DNA from: JAYRSJ01 sp041920215
Lineage (GTDB): Bacteria; Pseudomonadota; Gammaproteobacteria; Burkholderiales; Burkholderiaceae_C
Reading direction: 5' to 3'
Assembly (NCBI GenBank): GCA_041920215.1
Contig: JAYRSJ010000004.1
Span: forward strand, 186,001-250,000
Length of the DNA stretch: 64,000 bases
Below are positions 43,161 through 53,100 of this stretch, piece after piece. The notes beneath the pieces are model-generated. The model was not told where the DNA came from. It saw only the letters and a program-made list of their open reading frames with translations, and ran no database searches. A program made the translations under genes and the position numbers. Position 1 is the first letter of the stretch; each line of letters begins with the position of its first letter.

Positions 43161-43180
43161 GGCAGCAAAGCCGCAGGGGC

Positions 43181-44443
43181 TCAGAAGCGGTGCACCAGAT
43201 TCAGCGACAGCGCGCTGGAATCGCGGCCCGGCTTGTCGGTGAAGCCGTATAGCAGGCCCTGCGAGTACGGCAGCACCTGCTGGCCGGTCTTGTTGTCGAC
43301 ATAACCGCCCGAGACCCAGATCGAGGTGCGCTTGGACAGCATATGCTCCAGCGCCACGCCGCCGATCGCCGCCTCGCGCGCGGCCATGGAGTCACTGTAT
43401 GCACCATAGCTGAGCACCAGCTTGTTGCGCTCGTTGATCAGGTAGTGCACGCCGCCATAGGCCAGATGGCCGTCAAAGCCCAGGTTGTTGGCGATCTGCG
43501 AGCCATAGGCCAGGAAGGCCGGTTTCAGTGCCGCCGGGATGTCGGTTCGAGCGTTCAGCATCGCGCGCAGTTCGGCACCCAGGGTCGGATGCTTGTCCTT
43601 GGCGCTGACCACCAGGCCCGTGACCTTCCAGGGGCCGCGGGCATAGCTGGCACCGATCAAGGTGTTCTCCAGCGAGTCCAGGCCCTCCGAGGTCTTGCGG
43701 CGCTGGTGAGCAATGCCCACATCAAGGCCACCGACCGCGTAGCCGGCGCTGATGCCCCACAGCCGGCCCTGGCCGCTGGTGTTCTCGCCCGCTGCGATCA
43801 TCGCGTTGAGGCGGAAGCCGTTCATCTCGGCCACGTACTGCAGCGAGTTGTCGACGCGCACCTCCAGGCCGGTCGGCACGGTCAGCGTCGCAAAAGCATT
43901 GCCCACATTGCCAGCCTGGTGCGGATCGAAGCGGCCGAAGGTCGCAAAGGTGGGGCTGTACTGACGGCCAGCCAGCACCGCGCCCACCGGGGTCACGACG
44001 CCCACCCAGGCCTGGCGATGCCAGAACTTGTTCTGCAGCACGTCCTGCAGCTTCTGACCCAGGGCACCGACGAGTTGGTCGCGTATGGTGTTCGGAATGC
44101 CGACCAGCGCACGGGCAGGCAAGCTGCCGCCCGAGATCGGCGTCTGCTGGTTCTGCGAGCCGGTGTCGGCGTAGAGCTGATGCTCCAGCGTGAACATGGC
44201 GCGCCAGCCGCCGCCCAGGTCCTCCGTGCCCTTGATGCCCAGGCGCGAACCCAGCTGGGTGCCGCTGGAGACGAAGCTGCGCGTCTTGTCGCCATGGCCG
44301 TCGATGGCGGTCACGCCGACGTCGATGATGCCGTAGAGGTTCAGGCCGCTCTCGCTCGCCTGCTGGGCCTGGGCCGCGCCGCTGCACAGCAGGGCAGCTG
44401 CCAAGGCCAGCGCGCGATGGTGGTGTTGATGCTTTTTGATCAT
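43181..44443 (-). CDS. Gram-negative general porin
   Basis: Outer-membrane trimeric 16-strand porin of the betaproteobacterial type. 420 residues with a signal peptide ending AQAQQ, the family N-terminal strand LNLYGIIDVGVTAIDG, GSRLGIKGTEDLGGGWRAMFTLEHQL, and the C-terminal strand ending in Phe (LNLVHRF), as BAM substrates need. An AAGGAG site is 9 bp upstream of ATG 44443. It lies 28 bp after the esterase gene, and a terminator follows. Confidence 0.93.
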   Translation of the reverse strand: MIKKHQHHHRALALAAALLCSGAAQAQQASESGLNLYGIIDVGVTAIDGHGDKTRSFVSSGTQLGSRLGIKGTEDLGGGWRAMFTLEHQLYADTGSQNQQTPISGGSLPARALVGIPNTIRDQLVGALGQKLQDVLQNKFWHRQAWVGVVTPVGAVLAGRQYSPTFATFGRFDPHQAGNVGNAFATLTVPTGLEVRVDNSLQYVAEMNGFRLNAMIAAGENTSGQGRLWGISAGYAVGGLDVGIAHQRRKTSEGLDSLENTLIGASYARGPWKVTGLVVSAKDKHPTLGAELRAMLNARTDIPAALKPAFLAYGSQIANNLGFDGHLAYGGVHYLINERNKLVLSYGAYSDSMAAREAAIGGVALEHMLSKRTSIWVSGGYVDNKTGQQVLPYSQGLLYGFTDKPGRDSSALSLNLVHRF

Positions 44444-44471
44444 TTCTTGTTCTCCTTCGCTGTGGACGGGC

Positions 44472-45629
44472 TCAGCGCACCCAGCCCTTGGCCTTCAGGG
44501 CGTCGTAGACGGCGGTAGCGACCTTGGCATGCGAGGCCACGGTCGGATGCACACCGTCGGCGAACAGCGAGGTGGCGGCGGGCGCCACGGCAGCCGGGAA
44601 ATAGGTGCTGAACACGCCCGGAATCTCGAAGCAGACCAGCGAGGTGTTGTTGGTCTTGGCCGGATCGCAGACCGGCACCGCCACATTGGTGAAACCGGCG
44701 GCGGCGGGGTTGGCATAGGTCTGGGCCGCCAGCGCGGCGGCGTCGTACAGCATCACGCCGCTGTCCATCAGGGCCAGCTCCTTGCGCAGCTGTTCATTGA
44801 AGGCCCTGACGAAGGTGGACAGCAGGGTGCGGCCCGAGGCTCCCACCTGGGCGCTCTGGCCAAAGGGCGAGTTGGCCGAATCCGGCAGCGTCATCACCAG
44901 CACGCGCTGGGCACCGGCCGCCTGGGCACGCTTGACCTGCTGCAGCAGGGCCAGCGCGGTCTGCTCCATCTCGATCACATACTTGCCGGCGATGGCCTGC
45001 TGCAGCGCCGCGATCTGCGCGGGCGACTGACCGGCCTGGGTGGCCGCGGTGACCGCCGCGGTGATCTCCGGACCCGCCAGGTTCAGGTTGTAGAACACAT
45101 CGTTGTTGCCGCCCCAGAAGACCACCAGGTCCTTCTCGCCGAAGCTGCCCTTGGCCAACGCGCGGTCCAGCTGCTGGCTGACCGGCACGGTGGTGGCGCC
45201 GGTGCAGGCACCGGCAGCGTTGGGATTGCAGCCTATGCCGGGCTGCTTGGCCACCCGCGAACCGCCCTGGGCATAGTTGCTGGCGGTGGTGGCGCTGTTG
45301 ATCTGAGCCGGCACCGGGAAGCTGCTGCCGTACTCGAAGCGTTCGTTGCTGATGCTGATGCCCAGCTTGCCGGCCAGCGCCTCCACCCACACCGGGCCTG
45401 CGCTATTGGTGAACTTGCCCACCGGGGCCGCCGTGATGGCGCCGCCGGTGGCCTGGGCCACGGCCGCCTGGGCGAACTTGGTATAGGTGCCACCGTCGGT
45501 CAGGCTGTCACCGAAGGCGACGATGCGGGTGGTTTCATTGCTGCTGGGGGCGGGCGGCGCGCTATCGCCACCGCCGCAGGCTGCAAGCACAGCCAGGCTC
45601 AAAGCGCCAAGCGCCAGGCGGATCTTCAT
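44472..45629 (-). CDS. SGNH/GDSL esterase lipoprotein
   Basis: 385 residues. Lipoprotein signal peptide with lipobox LAACG (Cys18). The GDSL block FGDSLTDGGTY gives the nucleophile Ser, WGGNNDVFYN gives the block III Asn, and DGVHPTVASHAKVA gives the catalytic Asp and His. It probably acts as a lipase or esterase on the outer membrane or in the periplasm. A GAGGAG site precedes the ATG. It is the first gene of a likely esterase-porin unit; the substrate is unknown. Confidence 0.9.
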   Translation of the reverse strand: MKIRLALGALSLAVLAACGGGDSAPPAPSSNETTRIVAFGDSLTDGGTYTKFAQAAVAQATGGAITAAPVGKFTNSAGPVWVEALAGKLGISISNERFEYGSSFPVPAQINSATTASNYAQGGSRVAKQPGIGCNPNAAGACTGATTVPVSQQLDRALAKGSFGEKDLVVFWGGNNDVFYNLNLAGPEITAAVTAATQAGQSPAQIAALQQAIAGKYVIEMEQTALALLQQVKRAQAAGAQRVLVMTLPDSANSPFGQSAQVGASGRTLLSTFVRAFNEQLRKELALMDSGVMLYDAAALAAQTYANPAAAGFTNVAVPVCDPAKTNNTSLVCFEIPGVFSTYFPAAVAPAATSLFADGVHPTVASHAKVATAVYDALKAKGWVR

Positions 45630-45823
45630 CGGGAGTCTCCTCTATGTTCTTGCCAGGTCCGGGTGCGGGCGCGAACCGCCCATTCACCTGATTACCGGCC
45701 GGCAGCATGCCACAGCCGGCCGCTAAAGCTAGCCTTTGTTATGAAATGGCAACGCTTCGCGCGCGCTGCGCCGCGAGATTGTCGCGTCGGCGCCGCAGTC
45801 ACTGCCGGCGCGCCTACCTCCGA

Positions 45824-47098
45824 TCAGTCAGGCAGCCGCCAGTCCACCGTCGCCTCGGCCCGCCCCGGCAGGCTCAAGCGGGCCTGGGCCGGGGCCATGC
45901 GGCTCAAGACCTGACCCCGCCGCACCACCAGCAGGCGCTGGGCGCGCAACCGTATCGCCTCGATGGGGTCGCGGGCCTGCAGCAGCACAAAGTCCGCATG
46001 GCAGCCCGGCGCCAGCCCATAGCCGTCCAGGCCCAGGATACGGGCGTTGTTGAAGGTCACCGCATCGAAACAGGCGCGCATGCCGGCCTGCGAGGTGAGT
46101 TGCGCCACATGCAGGCCCATGGCGGCCACCTCCAGCATGTCGCCGCTACCCAAGCTGTACCAGGGGTCCAGCACGCAGTCGTGGCCGAAGCCCACATTGA
46201 CGCCCGCCGCCATCAGCTCGGGCACCCGGGTCATGCCGCGGCGCTTCGGATAGCTGTCATGGCGCCCCTGCAGCGTGATATTGATCAGCGGGTTGGCCAC
46301 TGCATGCAGGCCGGCCTCCACCATCAGCGGGATCAGCTTGGACACATAGTAGTTGTCCATCGAGTGCATGGACGTCAGGTGCGAGCCGGTCACCCGGCCC
46401 TGCAGGCCCAGGCGCCGGGTCTCGCTGGCTAGCGTCTCTACATGGCGCGACAGTGGGTCATCGCTCTCGTCGCAATGCATATCCACCCGCAGGCCGCGCT
46501 CGGCGGCCAGCTCACAGAGCTGCTTCACGCTGGCCGCGCCATCGGCCATGGTCCGCTCGAAATGCGGAATGCCGCCGACCACGTCAATGCCCATGTCCAG
46601 CGCCCGCTTCAGCTGCTCGAAGGCGCCCGGCGCGCGCAGCAGGCCGTCCTGCGGGAAGGCCACCAGCTGCAGGTCCAGATAGGGCCGCACCCGTTCCCGC
46701 ACATGCAGCAAGGCCTCGACCGCCAGCAGGCGCGGGTCGCAGACATCCACATGGCTGCGTATCGCCAGCAGGCCCTTGGCCACGGCCCAGTCGCAGTAGC
46801 GCAGTGCGCGTTCGACCAGGGCCTCTTGCGTCAGCCGCGGCTTGAGCTCGCCCCAGAGCGCAATGCCCTCCAGCAGCGTGCCACTGGCATTGACGCGCGG
46901 CAGCCCGTAGCTGAGCGTCGCATCCAGATGGAAGTGTGCGTCGACAAAGGGCGGACTCAGCAGCTGGCCCTGGCATTCGACGACCTCGACCCCCTCGGGT
47001 GCGGCCAGTGCGGGTCCGATCGCCGCGATGCGGCCGTCCTGCACCAGCAGGTCTTGACCCTGGCGGCCATCCGGCAGATTGATGTGGCGTAGCAGCAT
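45824..47098 (-). CDS. CodA-family deaminase, Cys at the Asp314 position (candidate 5-methylcytosine deaminase)
   Basis: 424-residue amidohydrolase very similar in pattern to E. coli cytosine deaminase CodA. Metal and catalytic residues align with a constant offset of six: His55, His57, Gln150, His208, Glu211, His240 and Asp307 match CodA His61, His63, Gln156, His214, Glu217, His246 and Asp313. The residue after Asp307, in GHDCVLDPW, is Cys308 where CodA has Asp314. Loss of that Asp has been linked to bacterial CodA homologues that act on 5-methylcytosine. No codB permease is adjacent. ATG 47098 is chosen at the conserved N-terminus. It is divergent from purB. Confidence 0.9.
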   Translation of the reverse strand: MLLRHINLPDGRQGQDLLVQDGRIAAIGPALAAPEGVEVVECQGQLLSPPFVDAHFHLDATLSYGLPRVNASGTLLEGIALWGELKPRLTQEALVERALRYCDWAVAKGLLAIRSHVDVCDPRLLAVEALLHVRERVRPYLDLQLVAFPQDGLLRAPGAFEQLKRALDMGIDVVGGIPHFERTMADGAASVKQLCELAAERGLRVDMHCDESDDPLSRHVETLASETRRLGLQGRVTGSHLTSMHSMDNYYVSKLIPLMVEAGLHAVANPLINITLQGRHDSYPKRRGMTRVPELMAAGVNVGFGHDCVLDPWYSLGSGDMLEVAAMGLHVAQLTSQAGMRACFDAVTFNNARILGLDGYGLAPGCHADFVLLQARDPIEAIRLRAQRLLVVRRGQVLSRMAPAQARLSLPGRAEATVDWRLPD

Positions 47099-47189
47099 GG
47101 CCCAGTCTATGCCCGACCAGCCCCCTGGGGCGGCGGCTAAAATCCGCGGGTTTGCCCCAGTCCCACGCGGCTCGCACCGCGCCCACACC

Positions 47190-48566
47190 ATGACCCACCC
47201 CGCCTTTTCCAGCATCAGCGCCCTTTCGCCCCTGGACGGCCGCTATGCCTCGCGCGTGGCCGCGCTGCGCCCGCTGCTGTCCGAGTTCGGCCTGATGCAC
47301 CGTCGTGTGCAGGTCGAGGTGGAGTGGTTCATCGCGCTGTCGGACGCGGGCTTCGCCGAGTTCAAGCCGCTGTCCGAAGCCGCGCGCGGCCTGCTGCGCG
47401 GCCTGGTGGCGCGCTTCGCCGAGGCCGATGCCCAGGCGATCAAGGACATCGAGAAGACCACCAACCACGACGTCAAGGCGGTCGAGTACTGGCTGAAGTC
47501 GCGCTTCGAGAGCAATGCCGAGCTGAAGGCGGCCGGCGAATTCGTGCACTTCGCCTGCACCAGCGAGGACATCAACAACACCAGCCACGGCCTGATGCTC
47601 AAGGCCGCGCGCGAGCAGGTCATGCTGCCCACGCTGGACCGCATCACCGACAAGCTCGCCGCCATGGCCCACACGCTGGCTGCCGTGCCGATGCTCAGCC
47701 GCACCCACGGCCAGACCGCCAGCCCCACCACCGTGGGCAAGGAGATCGCCAACGTCGTGGCGCGCCTGCGCAATGCCCGCGCGCGCATCGCAGATGTGCA
47801 GCTGCTGGCCAAGATGAACGGCGCGGTGGGCAACTACAACGCGCACCTCAGCGCCTGGCCCGAGCACGACTGGGAGGCCTTCAGCAAGAACGTCATCGAG
47901 CAGCAGCTCGGTCTGGCCTTCAACCCCTACACGATCCAGATCGAGCCGCACGACTATATGGCCGAGCTGTTCGACGCCTTCACCCGCGTCAACACCATCC
48001 TGATCGACTGGTCGCGCGATGTCTGGGGCTATATCTCGGTGGGCTACTTCAAGCAGCGCACGGTGGCCGGCGAGATCGGCAGCTCGACGATGCCGCACAA
48101 GGTCAACCCGATCGACTTCGAGAACGCCGAAGGCAACTTCGGCCTGGCCAACGCGCTGCTCACCCACCTGAGCCAGAAGCTGCCGATCAGCCGCTGGCAG
48201 CGCGACCTGACCGACTCCACGGTGCTGCGCAATATGGGCGTGGCGCTGGGTTACGCGCTCTTGGGCTACGAGTCGCTGCTCAAGGGCCTGGACAAGCTGG
48301 AGGTCAACGAGGCCGCGCTGGCCGAGGACCTGGACAGCGCCTGGGAAGTGCTGGCCGAGCCCATCCAGACCGTGATGCGCCGCTACGCCCTGCCCAATCC
48401 CTATGAGCGCCTGAAGGAGCTGACCCGCGGCAAGGCCATCACCCGCGAGTCGATCCGCGCCTTCATCGAGACGCTGGAACTGCCCGCGGCCGAGAAGCTG
48501 CGCCTGCTGGCCATGACGCCCGCCAGCTACACCGGCAAGGCAGCCGAGCTGGCCCGACGCATCTAG
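47190..48566 (+). CDS. purB: Adenylosuccinate lyase
   Basis: Catalyses two steps of purine synthesis (SAICAR to AICAR, and adenylosuccinate to AMP). 458 residues. The hallmark fumarase-superfamily signature is GSSTMPHKVNPIDFENAEGN, with SRTHGQTASPTT and CTSEDINN also present. ATG 47190 is chosen at the conserved start (LSPLDGRYASRV follows); a -10-like TAAAAT is at 47138-47143. Convergent with the acetyltransferase gene (2 bp apart). Confidence 0.97.
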   Translation: MTHPAFSSISALSPLDGRYASRVAALRPLLSEFGLMHRRVQVEVEWFIALSDAGFAEFKPLSEAARGLLRGLVARFAEADAQAIKDIEKTTNHDVKAVEYWLKSRFESNAELKAAGEFVHFACTSEDINNTSHGLMLKAAREQVMLPTLDRITDKLAAMAHTLAAVPMLSRTHGQTASPTTVGKEIANVVARLRNARARIADVQLLAKMNGAVGNYNAHLSAWPEHDWEAFSKNVIEQQLGLAFNPYTIQIEPHDYMAELFDAFTRVNTILIDWSRDVWGYISVGYFKQRTVAGEIGSSTMPHKVNPIDFENAEGNFGLANALLTHLSQKLPISRWQRDLTDSTVLRNMGVALGYALLGYESLLKGLDKLEVNEAALAEDLDSAWEVLAEPIQTVMRRYALPNPYERLKELTRGKAITRESIRAFIETLELPAAEKLRLLAMTPASYTGKAAELARRI

Positions 48567-48568
48567 CG

Positions 48569-49105
48569 CTACGCCGCCGCGCGGCGCGATTCGAACAGGC
48601 GCTGCGGCTGCGCATAGCCGCTCAGGCTCTGCAGGCCGCAGTCGCGCATGCCCAGATCGGCCAGCAGCCGCGCCGATTTCGCGTTATGCGCGGCGGTGAT
48701 CGCCTGGATCACCGGCATTGCCAGCACCTCATGGCCATGCGCCAGGCAGGCGCGCGCCGCCTCGCGCGCATAGCCCAGGCCCTGGTGACGGGCCGCAAAG
48801 GCATAACCCAGGTCCGGATGCGGCAGCGCGTCGCGCTTGTAGAGGCCGCACAGGCCCAGCAGCGCGCCGCCCTCCAGCGCCTCGACCGCCCAGAAGCCAT
48901 GGCCCAGGCGCTGATAGGGGGCCAACAGCCTGTCCCTCATCCAGCTGCGCGCCTGCTCCAGATCACGCACACCGGGGTCGGAGATGTTGTGGCGCCAGCC
49001 CTCCTCGTTGATCAGGTCCAGCACAAAGGGCGCGTCGGCCAGCTCGAAGCGGCGCAGCCGCAGGCGCCCGGTACGCAAGACTTCCATCCCCTCGGACTGC
49101 ACCAT
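48569..49105 (-). CDS. GNAT-family N-acetyltransferase
   Basis: 178 residues of the RimJ/RimL-like Acetyltransf_3 type: TGRLRLRRFELADAPFVLDL near the N-terminus, LGLCGLYKR, DLGYAFAARHQGLGYAREAA containing the acetyl-CoA loop, and AHNAKSARLLADLGM. Substrate unknown. ATG 49105 is supported by AGGAG 8-9 bp upstream. It differs in sequence from the acetyltransferase at 24415-24993. Confidence 0.88.
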   Translation of the reverse strand: MVQSEGMEVLRTGRLRLRRFELADAPFVLDLINEEGWRHNISDPGVRDLEQARSWMRDRLLAPYQRLGHGFWAVEALEGGALLGLCGLYKRDALPHPDLGYAFAARHQGLGYAREAARACLAHGHEVLAMPVIQAITAAHNAKSARLLADLGMRDCGLQSLSGYAQPQRLFESRRAAA

Positions 49106-49166
49106 CGCGGGTCTCCTGCAGTTTCAAACGCGAGACAATAGCCCACCTCAACCCGCCCGCCCGCCC

Positions 49167-49988
49167 ATGAATTTCATCCAGCAACTCCACGCCGCCGAAC
49201 AAGGGAACAACTCGCTGCTGTGCGTGGGCCTGGACCCCGAACCCGCCAAGTTTCCCGGCGCCTGGAAGGGCGATGCCGGCCGCATCTACGACTTCTGCAG
49301 CGCCGTGGTCGACGCGACCAAGGACCTGGTCTGCGCCTTCAAGCCCCAGATCGCCTATTTCGCGGCCCAGCGCGCCGAAGACCAGCTGGAGCGCCTGATG
49401 GCGCACATCAAGCGCGTCGCGCCGCAGGTGCCGGTGATCCTGGACGCCAAGCGCGGCGACATCGGCTCCACCGCCGAGCAGTACGCGAAGGAAGCCTTCG
49501 AGCGCTACCAGGCCGATGCGGTGACGCTCTCGCCCTTCATGGGCTTCGATTCGATCGAGCCCTATCTGCGCTACCCGGACAAGGGCGCCATCCTGCTGTG
49601 CCGCACCTCCAACGCCGGCGGCAACGACTGGCAGATGCAGCGCCTGGCCGATGTGCCGGGCCAGCCGCGCCTGTTCGAGCATCTGGCCGCGCTGGCCCAG
49701 ACGCAGTGGAACAAGAACGGCCAGCTGGGCCTGGTCGTGGGCGCCACCTATCCGGAAGAGATCGCCCGGGTGCGCGCGCTAGCGCCCACGCTGCCGCTGC
49801 TGATCCCCGGCGTGGGTGCTCAGGGCGGCGACGCGGCCGCCACCGTCAAGGCCGGCCTGCGCGAGGGCGGCCCCATCATCGTCAACAGCTCGCGCGCGGT
49901 GCTCTATGCCAGCAGCGGCGACGATTTCGCCGCCGCCGCCCGCCGGGTGGCGTTGCAGACGCGCGACCTGCTCAACGCCAGCCGTTAA
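49167..49988 (+). CDS. pyrF: Orotidine-5'-phosphate decarboxylase (type 2)
   Basis: Last step of UMP synthesis. 273 residues, the long type-2 form. Active-site motif LDAKRGDIGSTAEQYA (Asp, Lys, Asp), N-terminal LCVGLDPEPAKFP, C-terminal VGATYPEEIARVRA and PGVGAQGGDAAA. ATG 49167 is chosen; the longer frame covers the acetyltransferase on the other strand. A -10-like GACAAT is at 49134-49139. Confidence 0.96.
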   Translation: MNFIQQLHAAEQGNNSLLCVGLDPEPAKFPGAWKGDAGRIYDFCSAVVDATKDLVCAFKPQIAYFAAQRAEDQLERLMAHIKRVAPQVPVILDAKRGDIGSTAEQYAKEAFERYQADAVTLSPFMGFDSIEPYLRYPDKGAILLCRTSNAGGNDWQMQRLADVPGQPRLFEHLAALAQTQWNKNGQLGLVVGATYPEEIARVRALAPTLPLLIPGVGAQGGDAAATVKAGLREGGPIIVNSSRAVLYASSGDDFAAAARRVALQTRDLLNASR

Positions 49989-50123
49989 ATAGTGCGCACG
50001 CCCTGGATCTGCGCTGATCTGGGCGTGGTTTCGGGTGCTGCCCGGGTGTTCAGGCCGGGGCTTGTGGCGCAGACTGCTCGCTCCGCCGGGGCTGGGCTCC
50101 GGCCCCAGCATCCAAGCCGCGAC

Positions 50124-53100
50124 GTGAGCAAGGACACCCTCGACGAGTTGAGCAGCCTGGTTGGCATAGAAGCCAGCCCGGCCAGCCGCCAGGCCGCACT
50201 GGAGCGCAGCGTGCAGCAGCATGCGATCCGGCTCTTTCTGGCCGCCTCCACGCTGATGGCGGCCGTCGTCGGCAGCCTGCTCTGGTTCAGCACGGTGCCG
50301 GGCGAACCGCTGCAGGGCCTGGCACCGCCGCTGCTGGCCTGGCTGCTGGCCGGGCTGGGCGCCTTCTTCATCTGGCAGCCCGCGCGCCAGCGCAGCGCCA
50401 CGCTGGCCCTGGGCCTGATGGCTCTGGTGATGGGGCTGGCGGTGCTGGTCGCCGTCTCGCGCCAGCTGGGTCTGCATTCGCTGAGCCTGGGCGTGCTGGG
50501 CCTGATGGTGGCGCTGGGCACGGCCATGCAGGGACTGCGCGGCGGTCTGACCCTGCTGGCCCTGGGCGCGGCGGCCCTGAGCGGGCTGGGCTGGGCCGAG
50601 TTGCAGGGCTGGATCGTGCCCGAGCAGGGCGGCCGCAGCCTGGGAGCGCGCCTGCTGACCCATGCGGTGCTGCTGGGCGTGGGCCTGGTGGTGGGCCTGG
50701 GCACCCAGCGCATGCTGCGGCGCTCGCTGCAGGAGGCCAATGATCGCAATGCCCGCTTCCGCCATCTGCTGGGCATGGCCGCCGACTGGTACTGGGAGAT
50801 GGATCGCGAGTTCCGCTTCACCCACCTGGCCGAGGACAAGCCCGGCAGCTCGGGCCTGGACCTGGCAGCGCGCCTGGGCAAGGCGCCCTGGGAGATCGAG
50901 CAGATGGGCCTGTCGGACGATGAGATGGACGCGCACCGCGCCGATCTGGAATCGCACCGGCCCTTCCATGGCATGGTGGCGCGCCGCCGCGCCGCCGATG
51001 GCAGCACCGGCTTCGTCTCGATCAGCGGCGAGCCGCGCTTCGATGCCCAGGGCAGCTTCCGCGGCTACTGGGGCGTGGGCCGCGATGTCACCCAGGAGGT
51101 GCAGGCCCAGCAGGCGGTGGCCGCCACCGAGACCCGCTACCGCGAGCTGTTCCGCCGCTCGCCCAGCCCGCTGATCCTGCACCGCTGGGGGCGGGTGCTG
51201 GACGCCAATCCGGCCGCGATGGCCATGTTCGGCTACACCCAGCGCGCCAGCATGATCGGGCAGGACCTGTTCTCGCACTACGAGCCCGGCGACGACGAGC
51301 GCGGCCGCCAGCGCGCCGCCAAGCTGGAGGCCATGGCCGTAGGCGCGATGCTGCCGATGGCCGAGTTCAAGCTGCGCACCCTGTCGCGCCGGCGCCGCCT
51401 GGTGCAGGCCACCAGCGTGCGGGTCGATGCCGCCAGCGGTCCGGCCACGCTGTCCTTCTTCATCGACCAGACCGAGGCCTCGCGGGCCCAGGAGGCGCTG
51501 CGGCGCAGCGAGGGCCTGCTCTCGCATCTGGTGGCGACCAGCCCCGATGTGATCACGCTGACCGAGATGGGCTCGGGCCGCTATGCGATGGTCAACAAGA
51601 CCTTCGAGGAGCTGACCGGCTACAGCGCCGAAGAGGTGCTGGGCCGCACCTCCGAGGAGATCGGCATCTGGCGCAGCGCCGCCGACCGCGCCCGGGTCGT
51701 CGACGGCGTGCGCCAGCAGGGCAAGGTCAACGAGCTGCCGGTCAACTTCGTCAACAAGCGCGGCGAAACCATCTCGGTGGTGATGTCGGCGGCGCCCTTC
51801 AGCATGGACGGCCAGGCCTATCTGGTCATCAATGCCCGCGATGTGACCGAGAGCGAACGCACCCGCCTCGTGCATGCCGCCATCCTGCAGAACGCCTCGA
51901 TCGGCATCACGCTGACGCGCGAGCAGCATTTCGTGATGGTCAACCCGCTGGTCGAGCAGATGTTCGACTGGCCGCCAGGCGGCCTGCTGGGCCAGCATGG
52001 CAGCGTGGTCTGGCCCGGCCCCGACGCCTATGCGGCCGTTGGCGCCGAGCTGGGGCCACGCCTGGCGGCCGGCGAGCAGGTGGAGATCGAGCGGCCGATG
52101 CGCCGCCGCGACGGCAGCACCTTTCTGTGCCGGCTGCTGGCCAAGGCGGTGGATCCCACCCACCCCAGCCGCGGCGGCACCATCTGGATCATGGAGGACG
52201 TCACCGAGAAGCGCCGCGTCGAGGCCGCGCTGGCCCAGGCCAAGGACGAGGCCCAGGCCGCCAACCGGGCCAAGAGTGCCTTCCTGGCCAATACCAGCCA
52301 TGAGATACGCACGCCGCTGAACGGTCTGGTAGGCCTGGCCCGCATGCTGCAGCAGCCCGATCTGGACGCTGACACCCGGCGTCACTACCTGGACCAGATG
52401 CTGGACAGCGCCGAGAGTCTGTCGGGCCTGATCTCCGACATCCTCGATCTGTCCAAGATCGAGGCCGGCCGCCTGACGCTGGAGTCCCTGCCCTTCGCGC
52501 TGCGCGAGATGCTGGCCACCATGCGCATGGGCTATCTGACGCTGGCCCAGGCGCGCGGCCTGGCCTTTCGCATCGAGGTCGACGATAGCGTGCCCGCCTG
52601 GGTGGTCGGCGATCCGGTGCGTACCCGCCAGATCCTCAGCAACTACCTCAGCAATGCGCTCAAGTTCACCCAGCAGGGCGAGGTGGTGGTGCGGGTGCGG
52701 GAGCTGGGCGAGCCCGATGAGCGCCGCATACGCATCGAGGTGCAGGACAGCGGCCCCGGCATCGACCCGGCCCTGCACGAGCGCCTGTTCCAGCCCTTCA
52801 CCCAGGCCGACGAGTCGACCACGCGGCGCTATGGCGGCACCGGTCTGGGCCTGTCGATCTGCCGCGAGCTGGCCACGCTGATGGGCGGCACGGTGGGCGT
52901 GGACAGCCAGCTGGGCCAGGGCGCCACCTTCTGGGCCGAGCTGCCGCTGCCGGGCGCGCCGACGCCGATCAGCACCCAGCTGCGCGAGGCCCGCGACAAC
53001 CAGGACCTGCAGGGCCTGCGTGTGCTGATGGTGGAGGACAACCCGGTCAATATGATGATCGCGGTGGCGCTGTTGGAGCAGTGGGGGCTGGAGGTCTCGC

